A DNA stretch of 64,000 bases from Shewanella japonica. GTDB lineage: Bacteria > Pseudomonadota > Gammaproteobacteria > Enterobacterales > Shewanellaceae. The position numbers and the translations under genes are program-made. The DNA lies in assembly GCF_002075795.1 (NCBI RefSeq), contig NZ_CP020472.1:3889001-3953000 (forward strand), read 5' to 3'. How positions within the stretch are numbered: position 1 is the first letter of the stretch; the number at the start of each line of letters is the position of its first letter. This document shows, in pieces, positions 8,676 through 17,992 of the stretch. The notes below the pieces were generated by a model. It made no database searches. It saw only the letters and a list, made by a program, of their open reading frames with translations, and had not been told where the DNA came from.

Positions 8676-9359
8676 TTACATCACCACTCTGTCTTCTAAA
8701 GACTGAGCTAAGGCTGCATAGTCATTGATATACAGCTTACCTCGAACCAATTCAATTAACCCTTCTTGAGCTAATTTATTCAATACTTCATTGACTCTTG
8801 GTCGGCTAACGTTAGCGATTTCGCTAAGTTGTTGCTGGGTAATTTTAATTTCGATTCTAGGAAGATTAGTCGACTTCTTACTTCGTACTAATTCCAATAA
8901 AAAGAACGCAATACGCTCTTCAATTCCATAGAAAGACAAATGCATACCTTGAACAATTTTGGGGCTATTTGTACGCATAATACTGTACAAAAGTTTATAA
9001 ACCTCATTGTTTCTTTTAGCCAACTCATTAAGTTCACTTTTTGGAAAAAACAAACTTTTGAGCGGCTCAAGCTCACAGGTGTATAAATTGATTTTGGGGT
9101 ATATCTCAATAGCAACAGCACCCACCCACATTTGCTTACCAAAAATAAAGCTCGCTAATGGTCGGTTATCAATACTTGTCGTTGCAAATGTTCCTAATCC
9201 TTGAACACAATAATAAATACCGCGTTGTTGGTCACCGTCGATCAAAGTGGAATAACGATCAATTCCATCAATTTCGATAGCCAGATCCATGATTTCAGCT
9301 TTAGTGATTTCACTTAACTCACAAGGCCACTGGATCTGCTTAGTTGATAATAAAGACAT
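8676..9359 (-). CDS. Crp/Fnr-family transcriptional regulator
   Basis: A 227-residue protein with an N-terminal cyclic-nucleotide-binding-like beta-roll (DGDQQRGIYYCVQGLG...) and a C-terminal winged helix (TQQQLSEIANVSRPRVNEVLNKLAQEGLIELVRGKLYI). It lacks the N-terminal cysteine cluster of FNR and does not show the canonical cAMP-binding FGE-RSA block, so the ligand is unclear. The gene lies 30 bases behind the small gene at 9390-9824 on the same strand, suggesting one operon. The target genes cannot be read from the sequence. Confidence 0.88.
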   Translation of the reverse strand: MSLLSTKQIQWPCELSEITKAEIMDLAIEIDGIDRYSTLIDGDQQRGIYYCVQGLGTFATTSIDNRPLASFIFGKQMWVGAVAIEIYPKINLYTCELEPLKSLFFPKSELNELAKRNNEVYKLLYSIMRTNSPKIVQGMHLSFYGIEERIAFFLLELVRSKKSTNLPRIEIKITQQQLSEIANVSRPRVNEVLNKLAQEGLIELVRGKLYINDYAALAQSLEDRVVM

Positions 9360-9389
9360 TTACACTCCCAAAATGCGTAATCACTTGTC

Positions 9390-9824
9390 TTAAATAGCCA
9401 TCACTTGTTTAAAGCTATTTAATAAAGAACGGTCAGTTCTTGCTTTCTTTAATTTCTTAATACTTTCTTTGAGTGACTGTTCGGCTAATCGGCCAAACAC
9501 CCCATCATATTCTTTTTCATCGATCGCTTCGTCTGAGTCTGCTTCATCAGCAATTTCTTGAGCAACACGACTCAACTGCATCCAAGCATTGGCAATATAA
9601 AACCCATGAAACTCAGCTTGCGGCATCAATTTTTGCGCACTTGCAGGCAAACTCTGCCAACTTTTTTCAAATAAGCCTGCATTGTCTTGGATCAGTTCTT
9701 TAAATAAGCCTTCATAAGCCTCTAAAAGAGTTTCTGGCAACTTATCCATAGGCAAAACTTTATTTGCCACATTAAACGAAATCGCTTTTGCAGTAGCTTG
9801 ATATTCAGCAGTTCTTTCAATCAT
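9390..9824 (-). CDS. Small cytoplasmic protein of unknown function
   Basis: I do not recognise this 144-residue protein. It is largely helical, with acidic (EIADEADSDEAIDEKEYD) and basic (SLKESIKKLKKARTDRS) stretches and no signal peptide. It starts with ATG after a GAGAAA-type purine run. It is the first gene of a two-gene unit with the Crp-type regulator and may be a partner or target of it. Its promoter region is shared with the divergent GGDEF operon. Confidence 0.65.
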   Translation of the reverse strand: MIERTAEYQATAKAISFNVANKVLPMDKLPETLLEAYEGLFKELIQDNAGLFEKSWQSLPASAQKLMPQAEFHGFYIANAWMQLSRVAQEIADEADSDEAIDEKEYDGVFGRLAEQSLKESIKKLKKARTDRSLLNSFKQVMAI

Positions 9825-9993
9825 TAATTATTTCTCAAGTTAAGATTTTTATTGTATTGCCGAGTAAAAATTCATCTTGCCACCCCAAATTCATCTAAAA
9901 AAATCTACTACCATTATTTTATTTTGGTATTTTTTCACAATTATTTAAATGATGTTTGAGAAGGTTAACAAAGTGAATAGACACCTGACTAGT

Positions 9994-10043
9994 ACATTTG
10001 TTTTAGTTTATAATAATTTAACTATTATAACCAAAACAAATGT
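9994..10043. promoter_or_regulatory. 50-nt near-perfect inverted repeat between divergent operons
   Basis: ACATTTGTTTTAGTTTATAATA at the left pairs with its near-exact complement at the right across a short central loop (about seven bases). There is one substitution and a one-base length difference. It sits in the AT-rich 404-bp gap 9825-10228. Either strand would fold into a long hairpin, or two proteins could bind the arms as an operator. No T-run follows. The remainder of the gap is AT-rich and otherwise empty. Confidence 0.6.
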
Positions 10044-10228
10044 TATTAAAGTAACACTAAGCAACTAATTTAATTAGTTTTAAACACAAACGACATACAC
10101 TGCATTTACTTTTAGCCACTTGATTGAACAATTATAATTATATGCCATAATGGAATAATATTTATAAACAATATGAGAAAAACCTAATCAACACTCTGCT
10201 TAAATATGCACTCGCTTTCGCTATTAGC

Positions 10229-12064
10229 GTGTCTTTACTAACTCAAGTAGCAACAGCCAGCAGCACCCCTCAACAACGCATAGATCAGTTATTTGAGATA
10301 TTTTTTTTGGGAGAAGAAGGCGATCTTGAGTTATTAAACAAGTATCTTGCAGAGCTTGATCAATTAATCCCAGCTGACGATATAAAGCAACGTGAAAAGC
10401 TTATCCCACTCCAATGTTGGTACCATCCTTCTGAAACGACCGAGGAGTTTCAAAAAGCCATCAAGCATGCCGAAGTATTAATGGAGGCGCATCAAAAAAG
10501 CTATCCTTCAGAGCTGCATGCAGATTTATTATTATGTCGCGGTTCACATTACCAATATTCAGGTAAACCGGAACAAGCGAAATTGGATTATGACGCAGCA
10601 ATTAAAGAAGCGTATTTGATTGAAAATATGCGCTTAATAGCAGATGGCAGAAGCATGAGAGGCACCATGTTATCTTATGAAGGTGACTACACTGGTGCCC
10701 TTGAAGACCTAATCCCTGCTCAATCCATGTATGAACAACTCAACCTAGCTTACTGGGCACGGGTTAATTTAAGTGAAATAGCCAATAGCTATCGCCGTTT
10801 TGGCGACCCGCAAATGGCACTGACATATCAACTCAAACTTGAAAAAGCATACCTAGACAATAATCAGCTAGTAGAAGCGTTTGATACCAATACGCAAATA
10901 GCGTACTCCTATGAGGCATTAGGTGATAATCAATTGGCTTTAGAGCGACATCAAAAAAGTTACCAATATTGGCACCAACAAAAGAATTCACTTTCAGCTG
11001 CTGCTTCTGCTGTAGATATGGCAGGAATATTAATCAAGTTGAATCAAGTAGATGAAGCTGTTGAAATTTTAGAGCAAGCAGAAAATACAGTCACAATTGA
11101 ATTTGATGGCCTTTTTAGTTTCATGAAATTATTCAGTGCTCAAGCTGCACTGATTAAACAACATCCCGAAAAAGCGCTGGAATATGCTGAAGAAGCTGAA
11201 TCAGGATTTAATGTTAGCAATAACGATCGTGGGTTAAGCCAGCTATACACTCTACGAAATCAAATCTATTTATCCATTAAAGATTACCAATCTGCTCATC
11301 AAGCACTAACAGATTATCTCAACGTTCATCATAAGCTTGATCAACTCAGTCTAACGAGTCGAAATAGTGAAATGAGAGCACGGTTTAACACCGATAAAAT
11401 TGAAGCTGAAAATCAAAACTTACTCTCAATACAGCTCATAAAGGAAAAAGAATTAGCAGCGCTTGAGCAAAACAAACGATTGCAAAACATTATCATTATA
11501 TTGGTCGCGATCATTTTAATCATCGTGACCATATATGCGGTAAAACAAGTCAAGCGCAAACAAAAATTCAAAGATCTTGCATTGACTGATGAGCTCACGA
11601 AACTGGCTAACCGACGCCATACCTACGCGTTAGCTAAAACATATATTAACCAAGCAAAAACCGAGCATAGCCAATTTTCGGTTATTTCTTTTGATGCGGA
11701 TCATTTCAAGAAAGTCAACGATACGCTAGGACATGACATTGGCGACAAAGTGTTGATAAAACTTGCTAAAATAGCAAAAGAGTTGATGCGTAAATCCGAT
11801 ACTGTTGGTAGAGTCGGAGGGGAAGAGTTCCTGATTTTATTACCTGGGGCAAATGAACAACAAGCTTATGATATCGCAAGTAGGCTTATTGTGAGAATTG
11901 CTGACGCTGATTGGGATACTATCGCGCCAGAGCTTAAACAAACGGTCAGTGCAGGCGTCACGCATTATCAAAATGGCGATAATTTTGAAAACATGCTTTT
12001 GCGTGTCGATAATGCACTTTATCAAGCAAAATCTGCAGGAAGAAACTGCGTTAAAACGGTATAA
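10229..12064 (+). CDS. TPR-transmembrane-GGDEF diguanylate cyclase, first of three
   Basis: Probably makes cyclic di-GMP. The N-terminal 380 residues are TPR-like helical repeats that would be periplasmic. One transmembrane helix (IIIILVAIILIIVTIYAV) and a cytoplasmic GGDEF domain with intact GGEEF (11816-11830) follow. The annotated GTG at 10229 is inside the signal peptide. The same frame is open upstream, encoding KNLINTLLKYALAFAISV, but has no ATG, GTG or TTG. An ATG at 10173 would give exactly this peptide if the A5 run at 10178-10182 had one more base. The true start is therefore likely 10173 with a frameshift or a consensus error. It is the first gene of a tandem paralogous operon. Confidence 0.88.
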   Translation: MSLLTQVATASSTPQQRIDQLFEIFFLGEEGDLELLNKYLAELDQLIPADDIKQREKLIPLQCWYHPSETTEEFQKAIKHAEVLMEAHQKSYPSELHADLLLCRGSHYQYSGKPEQAKLDYDAAIKEAYLIENMRLIADGRSMRGTMLSYEGDYTGALEDLIPAQSMYEQLNLAYWARVNLSEIANSYRRFGDPQMALTYQLKLEKAYLDNNQLVEAFDTNTQIAYSYEALGDNQLALERHQKSYQYWHQQKNSLSAAASAVDMAGILIKLNQVDEAVEILEQAENTVTIEFDGLFSFMKLFSAQAALIKQHPEKALEYAEEAESGFNVSNNDRGLSQLYTLRNQIYLSIKDYQSAHQALTDYLNVHHKLDQLSLTSRNSEMRARFNTDKIEAENQNLLSIQLIKEKELAALEQNKRLQNIIIILVAIILIIVTIYAVKQVKRKQKFKDLALTDELTKLANRRHTYALAKTYINQAKTEHSQFSVISFDADHFKKVNDTLGHDIGDKVLIKLAKIAKELMRKSDTVGRVGGEEFLILLPGANEQQAYDIASRLIVRIADADWDTIAPELKQTVSAGVTHYQNGDNFENMLLRVDNALYQAKSAGRNCVKTV

Positions 12065-12110
12065 CACATTGCTGTGTCAACGACATTATTGGCCTTTTAT
12101 AAACAAGATT

Positions 12111-14009
12111 ATGAGTCCAATTATTAAACTCACTTTTTGTCTATGTTTGATTTTATTAGGTTGTTTTACCCAACACGTTTTCGCTAACCCTATACAAAAC
12201 CAAGCTGCAGACGATATTTTTAATCAGTTCAATAATGATGAACTGACAGGCACGTTATTCACCGATGAAAAATTGCTGGAGCTTAAAGCCCTTATTGCTC
12301 CTAATGACTTACCTCGCCTTCAAGCTCTTGAGACGTTTACATGTAAACAAATTCGTGCACATGAAACTGATAAGTTGCACGCCTTAATCAAATCAACAGA
12401 CTCAATATCAAACGGTCATTATTATGCGAAAAGCACCCCGATATTATTGAACCTGTGCCGCTCTAAAGCACTACGTTACCTCGGTAAGCATAAGCAAGCT
12501 AAAGCAATCAACCTAGCAATGCTAGCCTCAGCGACAGAGCTTAACGATGAAAATGTATTAGCGAGTGTTCATAACTCTATTGGTCAACAGGCGTTATTTG
12601 AAAACCAGTTTTTTAATGCTATAGAAAGCATTAGCAAGTCCTATGAGCTTCACCAAAAAATCGGCCATACAAACTCGGCTAATTTGAATATTATCGAATT
12701 GGCGAGTGCTTACAGACGCTTAGGCGATAACGATAAAGCACTATATTATTATGGCATTGCCGAACAGCGTCTCATTGAAAACCAAAGTCACATTTTACTG
12801 GCGATTGTTCAGCATTCATTGGCTTACATAAAACTTGATAATGGTGAATATCAAACCGCTTTAGCGTATTTTCAAGATGTATTAAACGTCGCCAATAAAT
12901 CGAACAACCAGCTGTATCAAACGCGTATTAAAGTCGATATGGCTGCACCGTTAATCAAACTGTCACGATTAGAAGAAGCGGATAGGATTCTGACTGATGC
13001 ACAAACCATTATTGATGAAGAAATGTTCTCTCATTATGGCTATATGCATGCTTATCTATTTGAATTACGTTTCTTGCAATCACACAATGAGCAAGCATTA
13101 CGTCATTTTTTAGAAGCTGAAAGAAGCTTTAAAAAATACAATAATAAAAAAGGGCTTTCCCTTATTTACCAACTCATTAGTGAATACTTTGCCCAACAAC
13201 AGGATTACAAAACGGCTAATCATTGGCATCATCAATTTCTGACTATCCATCTTGAACTGGATAAAGCAACACAAGAAACCTATAACTCTGAAATGCGAAT
13301 ACGATTCGACTCTAAACAACTCGAAGATCAACAAGACCAATTATTGCAGTTTCAAGCATTGAAAGAACAACAACTTGAAGCTCTAAAAACAAAGCAGCGA
13401 TTACAATACATAGCGTTAATGTTAACTGCGGTATTTTTTATTATTCTTGTGACGTTTTTAATAAAGCTAATAAAAAAATCAATTCAATACAAAAGTTTAT
13501 CATTAACAGATCCCCTCACTGAGCTGCCCAATCGATTATTCGCTTATCAAGTGTTAAATAAGTTATTAGCACAAAAAAACCAATTTTCGATTTTACTTTT
13601 AGATGTTGACCACTTTAAATCAGTCAATGATCAATACGGTCATGATGTGGGAGATCGTGCTCTTCAACTCATTGCTAAGCAATGTTTAAGCATACTGAAT
13701 AAAGATTACACCTTATCTCGTATTGGTGGCGAAGAGTTTTTAATCATCATGCCAAGTACCGATAAAGCGCAAGCTATTCGTTTTGCTGCCAACATTAACC
13801 AAAAAATAAAATTAATAGACACGACCTCCTTGGCAATGAATAAACCTTTTACCGCCAGTATTGGTATCAGTAGTGTGACGTCATCAACCACAATTTCAGC
13901 TCAGTTAAAGCAAGCCGATATTGCACTTTATAAAGCGAAAAATAACGGGCGTGATAATACGGTTCATTTTCAAGATTGCTCCTCTCATGAAAGGGAGGAA
14001 CAGCAATGA
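12111..14009 (+). CDS. TPR-transmembrane-GGDEF diguanylate cyclase, second of three
   Basis: A paralogue of its two neighbours: signal peptide (MSPIIKLTFCLCLILLGCF...), about 380 residues of TPR-like repeats, one transmembrane helix (YIALMLTAVFFIILVTFLI) and a GGDEF domain. GGEEF is intact at 13725-13739 and is preceded by the metal-site LLDVDHFKSVND. The open frame extends far upstream, overlapping the previous gene. The ATG at 12111 is chosen because it begins a proper signal peptide and falls after the upstream stop. The stop overlaps the next start by four bases (ATGA), so translation is probably coupled. Confidence 0.9.
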   Translation: MSPIIKLTFCLCLILLGCFTQHVFANPIQNQAADDIFNQFNNDELTGTLFTDEKLLELKALIAPNDLPRLQALETFTCKQIRAHETDKLHALIKSTDSISNGHYYAKSTPILLNLCRSKALRYLGKHKQAKAINLAMLASATELNDENVLASVHNSIGQQALFENQFFNAIESISKSYELHQKIGHTNSANLNIIELASAYRRLGDNDKALYYYGIAEQRLIENQSHILLAIVQHSLAYIKLDNGEYQTALAYFQDVLNVANKSNNQLYQTRIKVDMAAPLIKLSRLEEADRILTDAQTIIDEEMFSHYGYMHAYLFELRFLQSHNEQALRHFLEAERSFKKYNNKKGLSLIYQLISEYFAQQQDYKTANHWHHQFLTIHLELDKATQETYNSEMRIRFDSKQLEDQQDQLLQFQALKEQQLEALKTKQRLQYIALMLTAVFFIILVTFLIKLIKKSIQYKSLSLTDPLTELPNRLFAYQVLNKLLAQKNQFSILLLDVDHFKSVNDQYGHDVGDRALQLIAKQCLSILNKDYTLSRIGGEEFLIIMPSTDKAQAIRFAANINQKIKLIDTTSLAMNKPFTASIGISSVTSSTTISAQLKQADIALYKAKNNGRDNTVHFQDCSSHEREEQQ

Positions 14010-15919
14010 AGCATTTTTTAAGGCTGCCCGCGTTGCTAATGAGTTGCTTGAGTTTATTAAGCTTATTGGTATCAATCACATCTTTGGCCAATACACTGGA
14101 AGCCAATGAATTCAGTAACCCTGAATTTGATGCGCTGTTTACCATCGTTGATCATGGCGATATCAATGATGAACGCTATCCACAAACCATAGAGCAACTC
14201 ACGCAAATGATCACTAAAGGTGACATGGTTAGAACCCATAAACTGTTACCTAAACAATGCTTAGCTTTTAACTTTTTTGAGCCAGAACAAAATGAGCAGG
14301 CAGCAAGTTTCATTATCAATGCCTATGAAAATTACCCAGAAATGCCACACGCCATTCGCATTGAACTATCACTATGTGAAGCAACGCTCCTGCGCTACCG
14401 TGGTGAAATAAACAACGCAAATAAATTAATAAAACAAGCGCTAGCTGACGCTAAACAAATCGAACACTTACACTTAATAGCTGACGCTTACTCCATGCTA
14501 GGTCAAATTGCTTCTTATACTGGTGACTTTGCTATTGCGTTAGAAAACTTGCTGCAGTCTTATGAAATCTACCAAGGGCTTAACTTACCAACACTTGAAC
14601 ATTTAGGGTTACTTGATTTAGCGATTACCTACCGCAGATTAGGTGAAACTGACACAGCACTTAAATACTACCAGGAAGTTGAACGTCAATTTAGTTCAAC
14701 AGGACAAACGGCCTTAGTCATGATCGTAAAAAACGATATGGCTTACGCCTATGAAGATTTGCAACAATATCAAAAGGCAGCAGACAACTATTTATCGATT
14801 TACAATTATTATCAAAAAGTGCATACCGACCCCACATTCGTCGCCCGGGTTGCTGTTGATATGTCATCGGCACTTATACACCTAGGTCAATATCAGCAAG
14901 CACTCAACTATTTAAATCAATACGAAAACATCGTCAGTCCAGCTGTTGATACCCACTATAGTTTCTTGCAACTACACCAAGCCCAAGCTAAACATGGACT
15001 CGGTCAAACACAAGCAGCATTACCCCATTTAGAAAAAGCCATTGCGGGATTTGATAAAAATAACAATAAACGTGGCCACGAGATGTTGCTCAAACTACAA
15101 GTTGAAATTTATGAATCACTTGAATGGTGGCAACAAGCGTACGAAGCACAGTTAGCCTTATACGACATTCATGTATTGTTAGATAAAGCCCTTAAAAACC
15201 AAGCTAGTATAGAGATGCGCGTTCGATTTGATAGCCAAAAATTAGAAGCAGAAAACGCAGAGTTAGTCGCCTTTCATCAACTTAAAGATGAGCAACTTGT
15301 TATCAGACAGGATAATGAACGCTTACAGGTTTTGGCATTGATGTTAGGAGTAGCATCAGTACTCACATTAGTGTTATTCAGCGTATTTCTCAATAAAAAG
15401 TCTAAGCAATTAAAGTATTTAGCGCTAACAGACTCATTGACTCAACTCCCCAATAGATTGAGCTTTTATCGTAGAGCCAACAGTTCATTTGATAAGCATA
15501 TTCAAGATAAAACCCCTCTTTCTATTATTTCGATTGATATCGACCACTTTAAAAAGGTTAATGATAACCACGGTCATGTATGTGGTGATAGAGTATTAAA
15601 AGCTGTTGCTAATATTATTCGTAAACACATCAAAGAGGATGATATTGCAGGGCGTGTTGGAGGAGAAGAATTTATCATTTTGCTCCCCAAAGCCCGTTCT
15701 CAAGCTGCTGTTAGCTTAGCTCAGGAAATTTCAGCAAGTGTTAATTTATACCAATTCTCCAATTTTAGTGACAACCTTGAGGTCACAATCAGTGGTGGCG
15801 TCAGCACTAGCCACGGAGAAACCACCTTATCTCAGTTAGTCAAAAAAGCTGATTTGGCGCTTTACAGAGCAAAACACCAAGGTCGAAACCAAATCGTTTA
15901 CTTTCATGATGATGACTAA
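14006..15919 (+). CDS. TPR-transmembrane-GGDEF diguanylate cyclase, third of three
   Basis: The third member of the tandem set, 637 residues. It has a signal peptide (LLMSCLSLLSLLVSITSLA), TPR-like repeats sensing an unknown periplasmic cue, a transmembrane segment (LMLGVASVLTLVLFSVFL) and a GGDEF domain. SIDIDHFKKVND and GGEEF (15659-15673) are both intact, so it should be an active cyclase. GGGAGGA lies in good position before the ATG, inside the end of the previous gene. The three proteins share layout but differ clearly in the sensor part. Confidence 0.92.
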   Translation: MKHFLRLPALLMSCLSLLSLLVSITSLANTLEANEFSNPEFDALFTIVDHGDINDERYPQTIEQLTQMITKGDMVRTHKLLPKQCLAFNFFEPEQNEQAASFIINAYENYPEMPHAIRIELSLCEATLLRYRGEINNANKLIKQALADAKQIEHLHLIADAYSMLGQIASYTGDFAIALENLLQSYEIYQGLNLPTLEHLGLLDLAITYRRLGETDTALKYYQEVERQFSSTGQTALVMIVKNDMAYAYEDLQQYQKAADNYLSIYNYYQKVHTDPTFVARVAVDMSSALIHLGQYQQALNYLNQYENIVSPAVDTHYSFLQLHQAQAKHGLGQTQAALPHLEKAIAGFDKNNNKRGHEMLLKLQVEIYESLEWWQQAYEAQLALYDIHVLLDKALKNQASIEMRVRFDSQKLEAENAELVAFHQLKDEQLVIRQDNERLQVLALMLGVASVLTLVLFSVFLNKKSKQLKYLALTDSLTQLPNRLSFYRRANSSFDKHIQDKTPLSIISIDIDHFKKVNDNHGHVCGDRVLKAVANIIRKHIKEDDIAGRVGGEEFIILLPKARSQAAVSLAQEISASVNLYQFSNFSDNLEVTISGGVSTSHGETTLSQLVKKADLALYRAKHQGRNQIVYFHDDD

Positions 15920-15975
15920 TGCATAAACACGTATAATATCGATATCATCACAGTTGCAAAGCGTGTTTATGTCAT

Positions 15976-17208
15976 ATGTCTAATCTACCTTCGGCTACGA
16001 ACACTCAGCCTGTTCCAGATCCCCAAGCCACCAGCATACCGCCAGTGTTAAGCCGTGCCCTCACCACACAAGAATCAACCAGCCTTGCGCGGTTAATTAA
16101 AGCATGGGCTATCGAGTTAGGGTTTGCTCAATTAGGCATCACAGACACAGATTTAGCAGAACAAGAACCTAAACTACAACACTGGCTAGACCAAGGTTAC
16201 CATGGTGAAATGAGCTATATGGCCAACCACGGAATGATGCGGGCAAGGCCCCATGAATTGCACCCAGGTACCGTTCGAGTATTGAGTGCTAGAATGGATT
16301 ACCTTCCTCCGCAGGCCGGATTTGCAACCAATCTTGCTAACCCAAATCTAGGTTATATTTCTCGCTACGCTGGTGGTCGTGACTATCACAAACTCATTCG
16401 AAAACAGCTGAAAAAGCTTGGCGATAAAATTGTCGCTCATTGCCAAACACTTGGTGTTACAGGAGTCGACTTTCGACCTTTTGTCGACTCAGCACCTATC
16501 CTTGAGCGCCCACTCGCAGAGAAAGCAGGTTTAGGCTGGACCGGTAAGCATTCATTGTTGTTACATCCTGAAGCGGGCAGTTGGTTTTTCTTAGGTGAAG
16601 TGCTCACTAATGTGCCATTACCCATTGATATTCCAATAGAGCAAAGCTGCAATACCTGTGTTGCCTGTATTAAATCATGTCCAACCAATGCCATTTTGGA
16701 CAATAATGTTGTTGATGGTAGTCGCTGTATCTCTTATTTAACCATCGAGCTTCAAGGCGCTATTCCGCTTGAGTTCCGTAAGGCCATCGGCAATCGCATT
16801 TATGGCTGCGATGACTGCCAACTAGTGTGCCCTATTAACGCAAGAGCACCGCTGACAGAACAAAGCGACTTTCACATTCGCCAGCAATTAATACAACCGG
16901 ATTTATTAACTCTATTTTCTTGGAGCGAAAAGCAGTTTTTATCACTTACTGAAGGTAGCCCAATACGTCGTATAGGCCACAAAAATTGGTTACGTAATAT
17001 CGCTATTGCCCTAGGCAACGCACCTTTAAGTGAGAATATTATTAGCGCACTTAATGCTAAAAAGCAGTCTGAAGAAGTTGATGAAATGGTCATTGAACAC
17101 ATTGAATGGGCACTTCAAGAGCAGCAACAAAACCATGAAAACGCGGTTAACCGTAAAACACAGCGAGTGGTGAGAAGTATCGAAAAAGGCTTACCAAGAG
17201 ATGCATAG
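15976..17208 (+). CDS. queG: Epoxyqueuosine reductase
   Basis: Catalyses the last step of queuosine synthesis, reducing epoxyqueuosine to queuosine in tRNA with cobalamin and two [4Fe-4S] clusters. Visible features are the LGFAQLGITD N-terminal block, RDYHKLIRKQLKKL, VDSAPILERPLAEKAGLGWTGKH, the cysteines of CNTCVACIKSCPTNAI and the second set GCDDCQLVCP. At 410 residues it has an N-terminal extension of about 25-30 residues rich in proline and threonine. An internal start is possible. It lies 56 bases after the GGDEF operon. The cobalamin requirement is notable beside the riboswitch-controlled BtuB receptor at 20-22 kb. Confidence 0.96.
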   Translation: MSNLPSATNTQPVPDPQATSIPPVLSRALTTQESTSLARLIKAWAIELGFAQLGITDTDLAEQEPKLQHWLDQGYHGEMSYMANHGMMRARPHELHPGTVRVLSARMDYLPPQAGFATNLANPNLGYISRYAGGRDYHKLIRKQLKKLGDKIVAHCQTLGVTGVDFRPFVDSAPILERPLAEKAGLGWTGKHSLLLHPEAGSWFFLGEVLTNVPLPIDIPIEQSCNTCVACIKSCPTNAILDNNVVDGSRCISYLTIELQGAIPLEFRKAIGNRIYGCDDCQLVCPINARAPLTEQSDFHIRQQLIQPDLLTLFSWSEKQFLSLTEGSPIRRIGHKNWLRNIAIALGNAPLSENIISALNAKKQSEEVDEMVIEHIEWALQEQQQNHENAVNRKTQRVVRSIEKGLPRDA

Positions 17209-17335
17209 TCACCATTAATAATGGCGCAATATCATCACTGAAATGCATAGCCTCATTAAAGATGAGTAAACAAAATCAGCGACAAATGAGTATAAGATTA
17301 CCATCCACATTTGCGCTGATTACAGATAAAAACCA

Positions 17336-17545
17336 TTAACTTTGATCTAAGGTAAAGCCCACCTTAATTGTCACTTGCCAATGAGCAATTAACCCTTCTT
17401 CTAAATGCCCTCTTGTCTCTACGACCTGAAACCAACGCATATGCTTGATAGATTTATTCGCTGCAGCTATCGCATTTTTAATCGCATCATCTGAGCTAAT
17501 GGGAGAAGATCCCGTTAATTCAATCAGTTTGTATGTATGGCTCAT
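17336..17545 (-). CDS. Dodecin family flavin-binding protein
   Basis: The 69-residue protein matches dodecin. It starts [25 protein letters not shown], has the flavin-stacking tryptophan in [11 protein letters not shown], and ends [21 protein letters not shown]. Dodecins form dodecameric shells storing FMN, riboflavin or related compounds. The ATG at 17545 is preceded by GGAG at proper spacing; a GTG two codons earlier overlaps that site and is less likely. Confidence 0.93.
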   Translation of the reverse strand: MSHTYKLIELTGSSPISSDDAIKNAIAAANKSIKHMRWFQVVETRGHLEEGLIAHWQVTIKVGFTLDQS

Positions 17546-17895
17546 TATCACTCCGTTACTTAAATAAGAAGATTTATTCAGTATAGGTAATCTATTAAAG
17601 TCTGCTTAATTTCAGCATTATCAATGCTACTTCACTCAGCTTAATCAGCATTTGTCACCTACGACATTAGCTTCATAGAACTGTCCAAATTGCTCCCCCT
17701 ATACAATTCAACCGTCAACAAGCTCAACCATCTGGGTGATGAAATTCATATCAAATGTTATTCAGTGCTCATCTCTTACTCAAAACGGCAAATTATTAAA
17801 CATTGTAGGGACTTATAAACATTAATCTTGTAATTCTCATATCAAAAACGCCATTTAATTAACAAAAAACACACATTTCTGTAAATTAATTACAC

Positions 17896-17919
17896 AGGCG
17901 TCTGGACGTCTAGAAGTTT
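17896..17919 (+). promoter_or_regulatory. Tandem MetJ boxes upstream of metR
   Basis: Three adjacent 8-bp units AGGCGTCT, GGACGTCT and AGAAGTTT match the met box AGACGTCT at 7, 7 and 6 of 8 positions. MetJ with S-adenosylmethionine represses methionine genes through such tandem boxes, and metR is a known target in E. coli. The surrounding gap 17546-17992 is AT-rich and otherwise empty. Confidence 0.75.
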
Positions 17920-17992
17920 ATTGTGATAGTCTGTCATTAAGCAATCGAATTGATTTCACCCGTAAGTTGAGCAAAATTCATGTGAGGATAAT

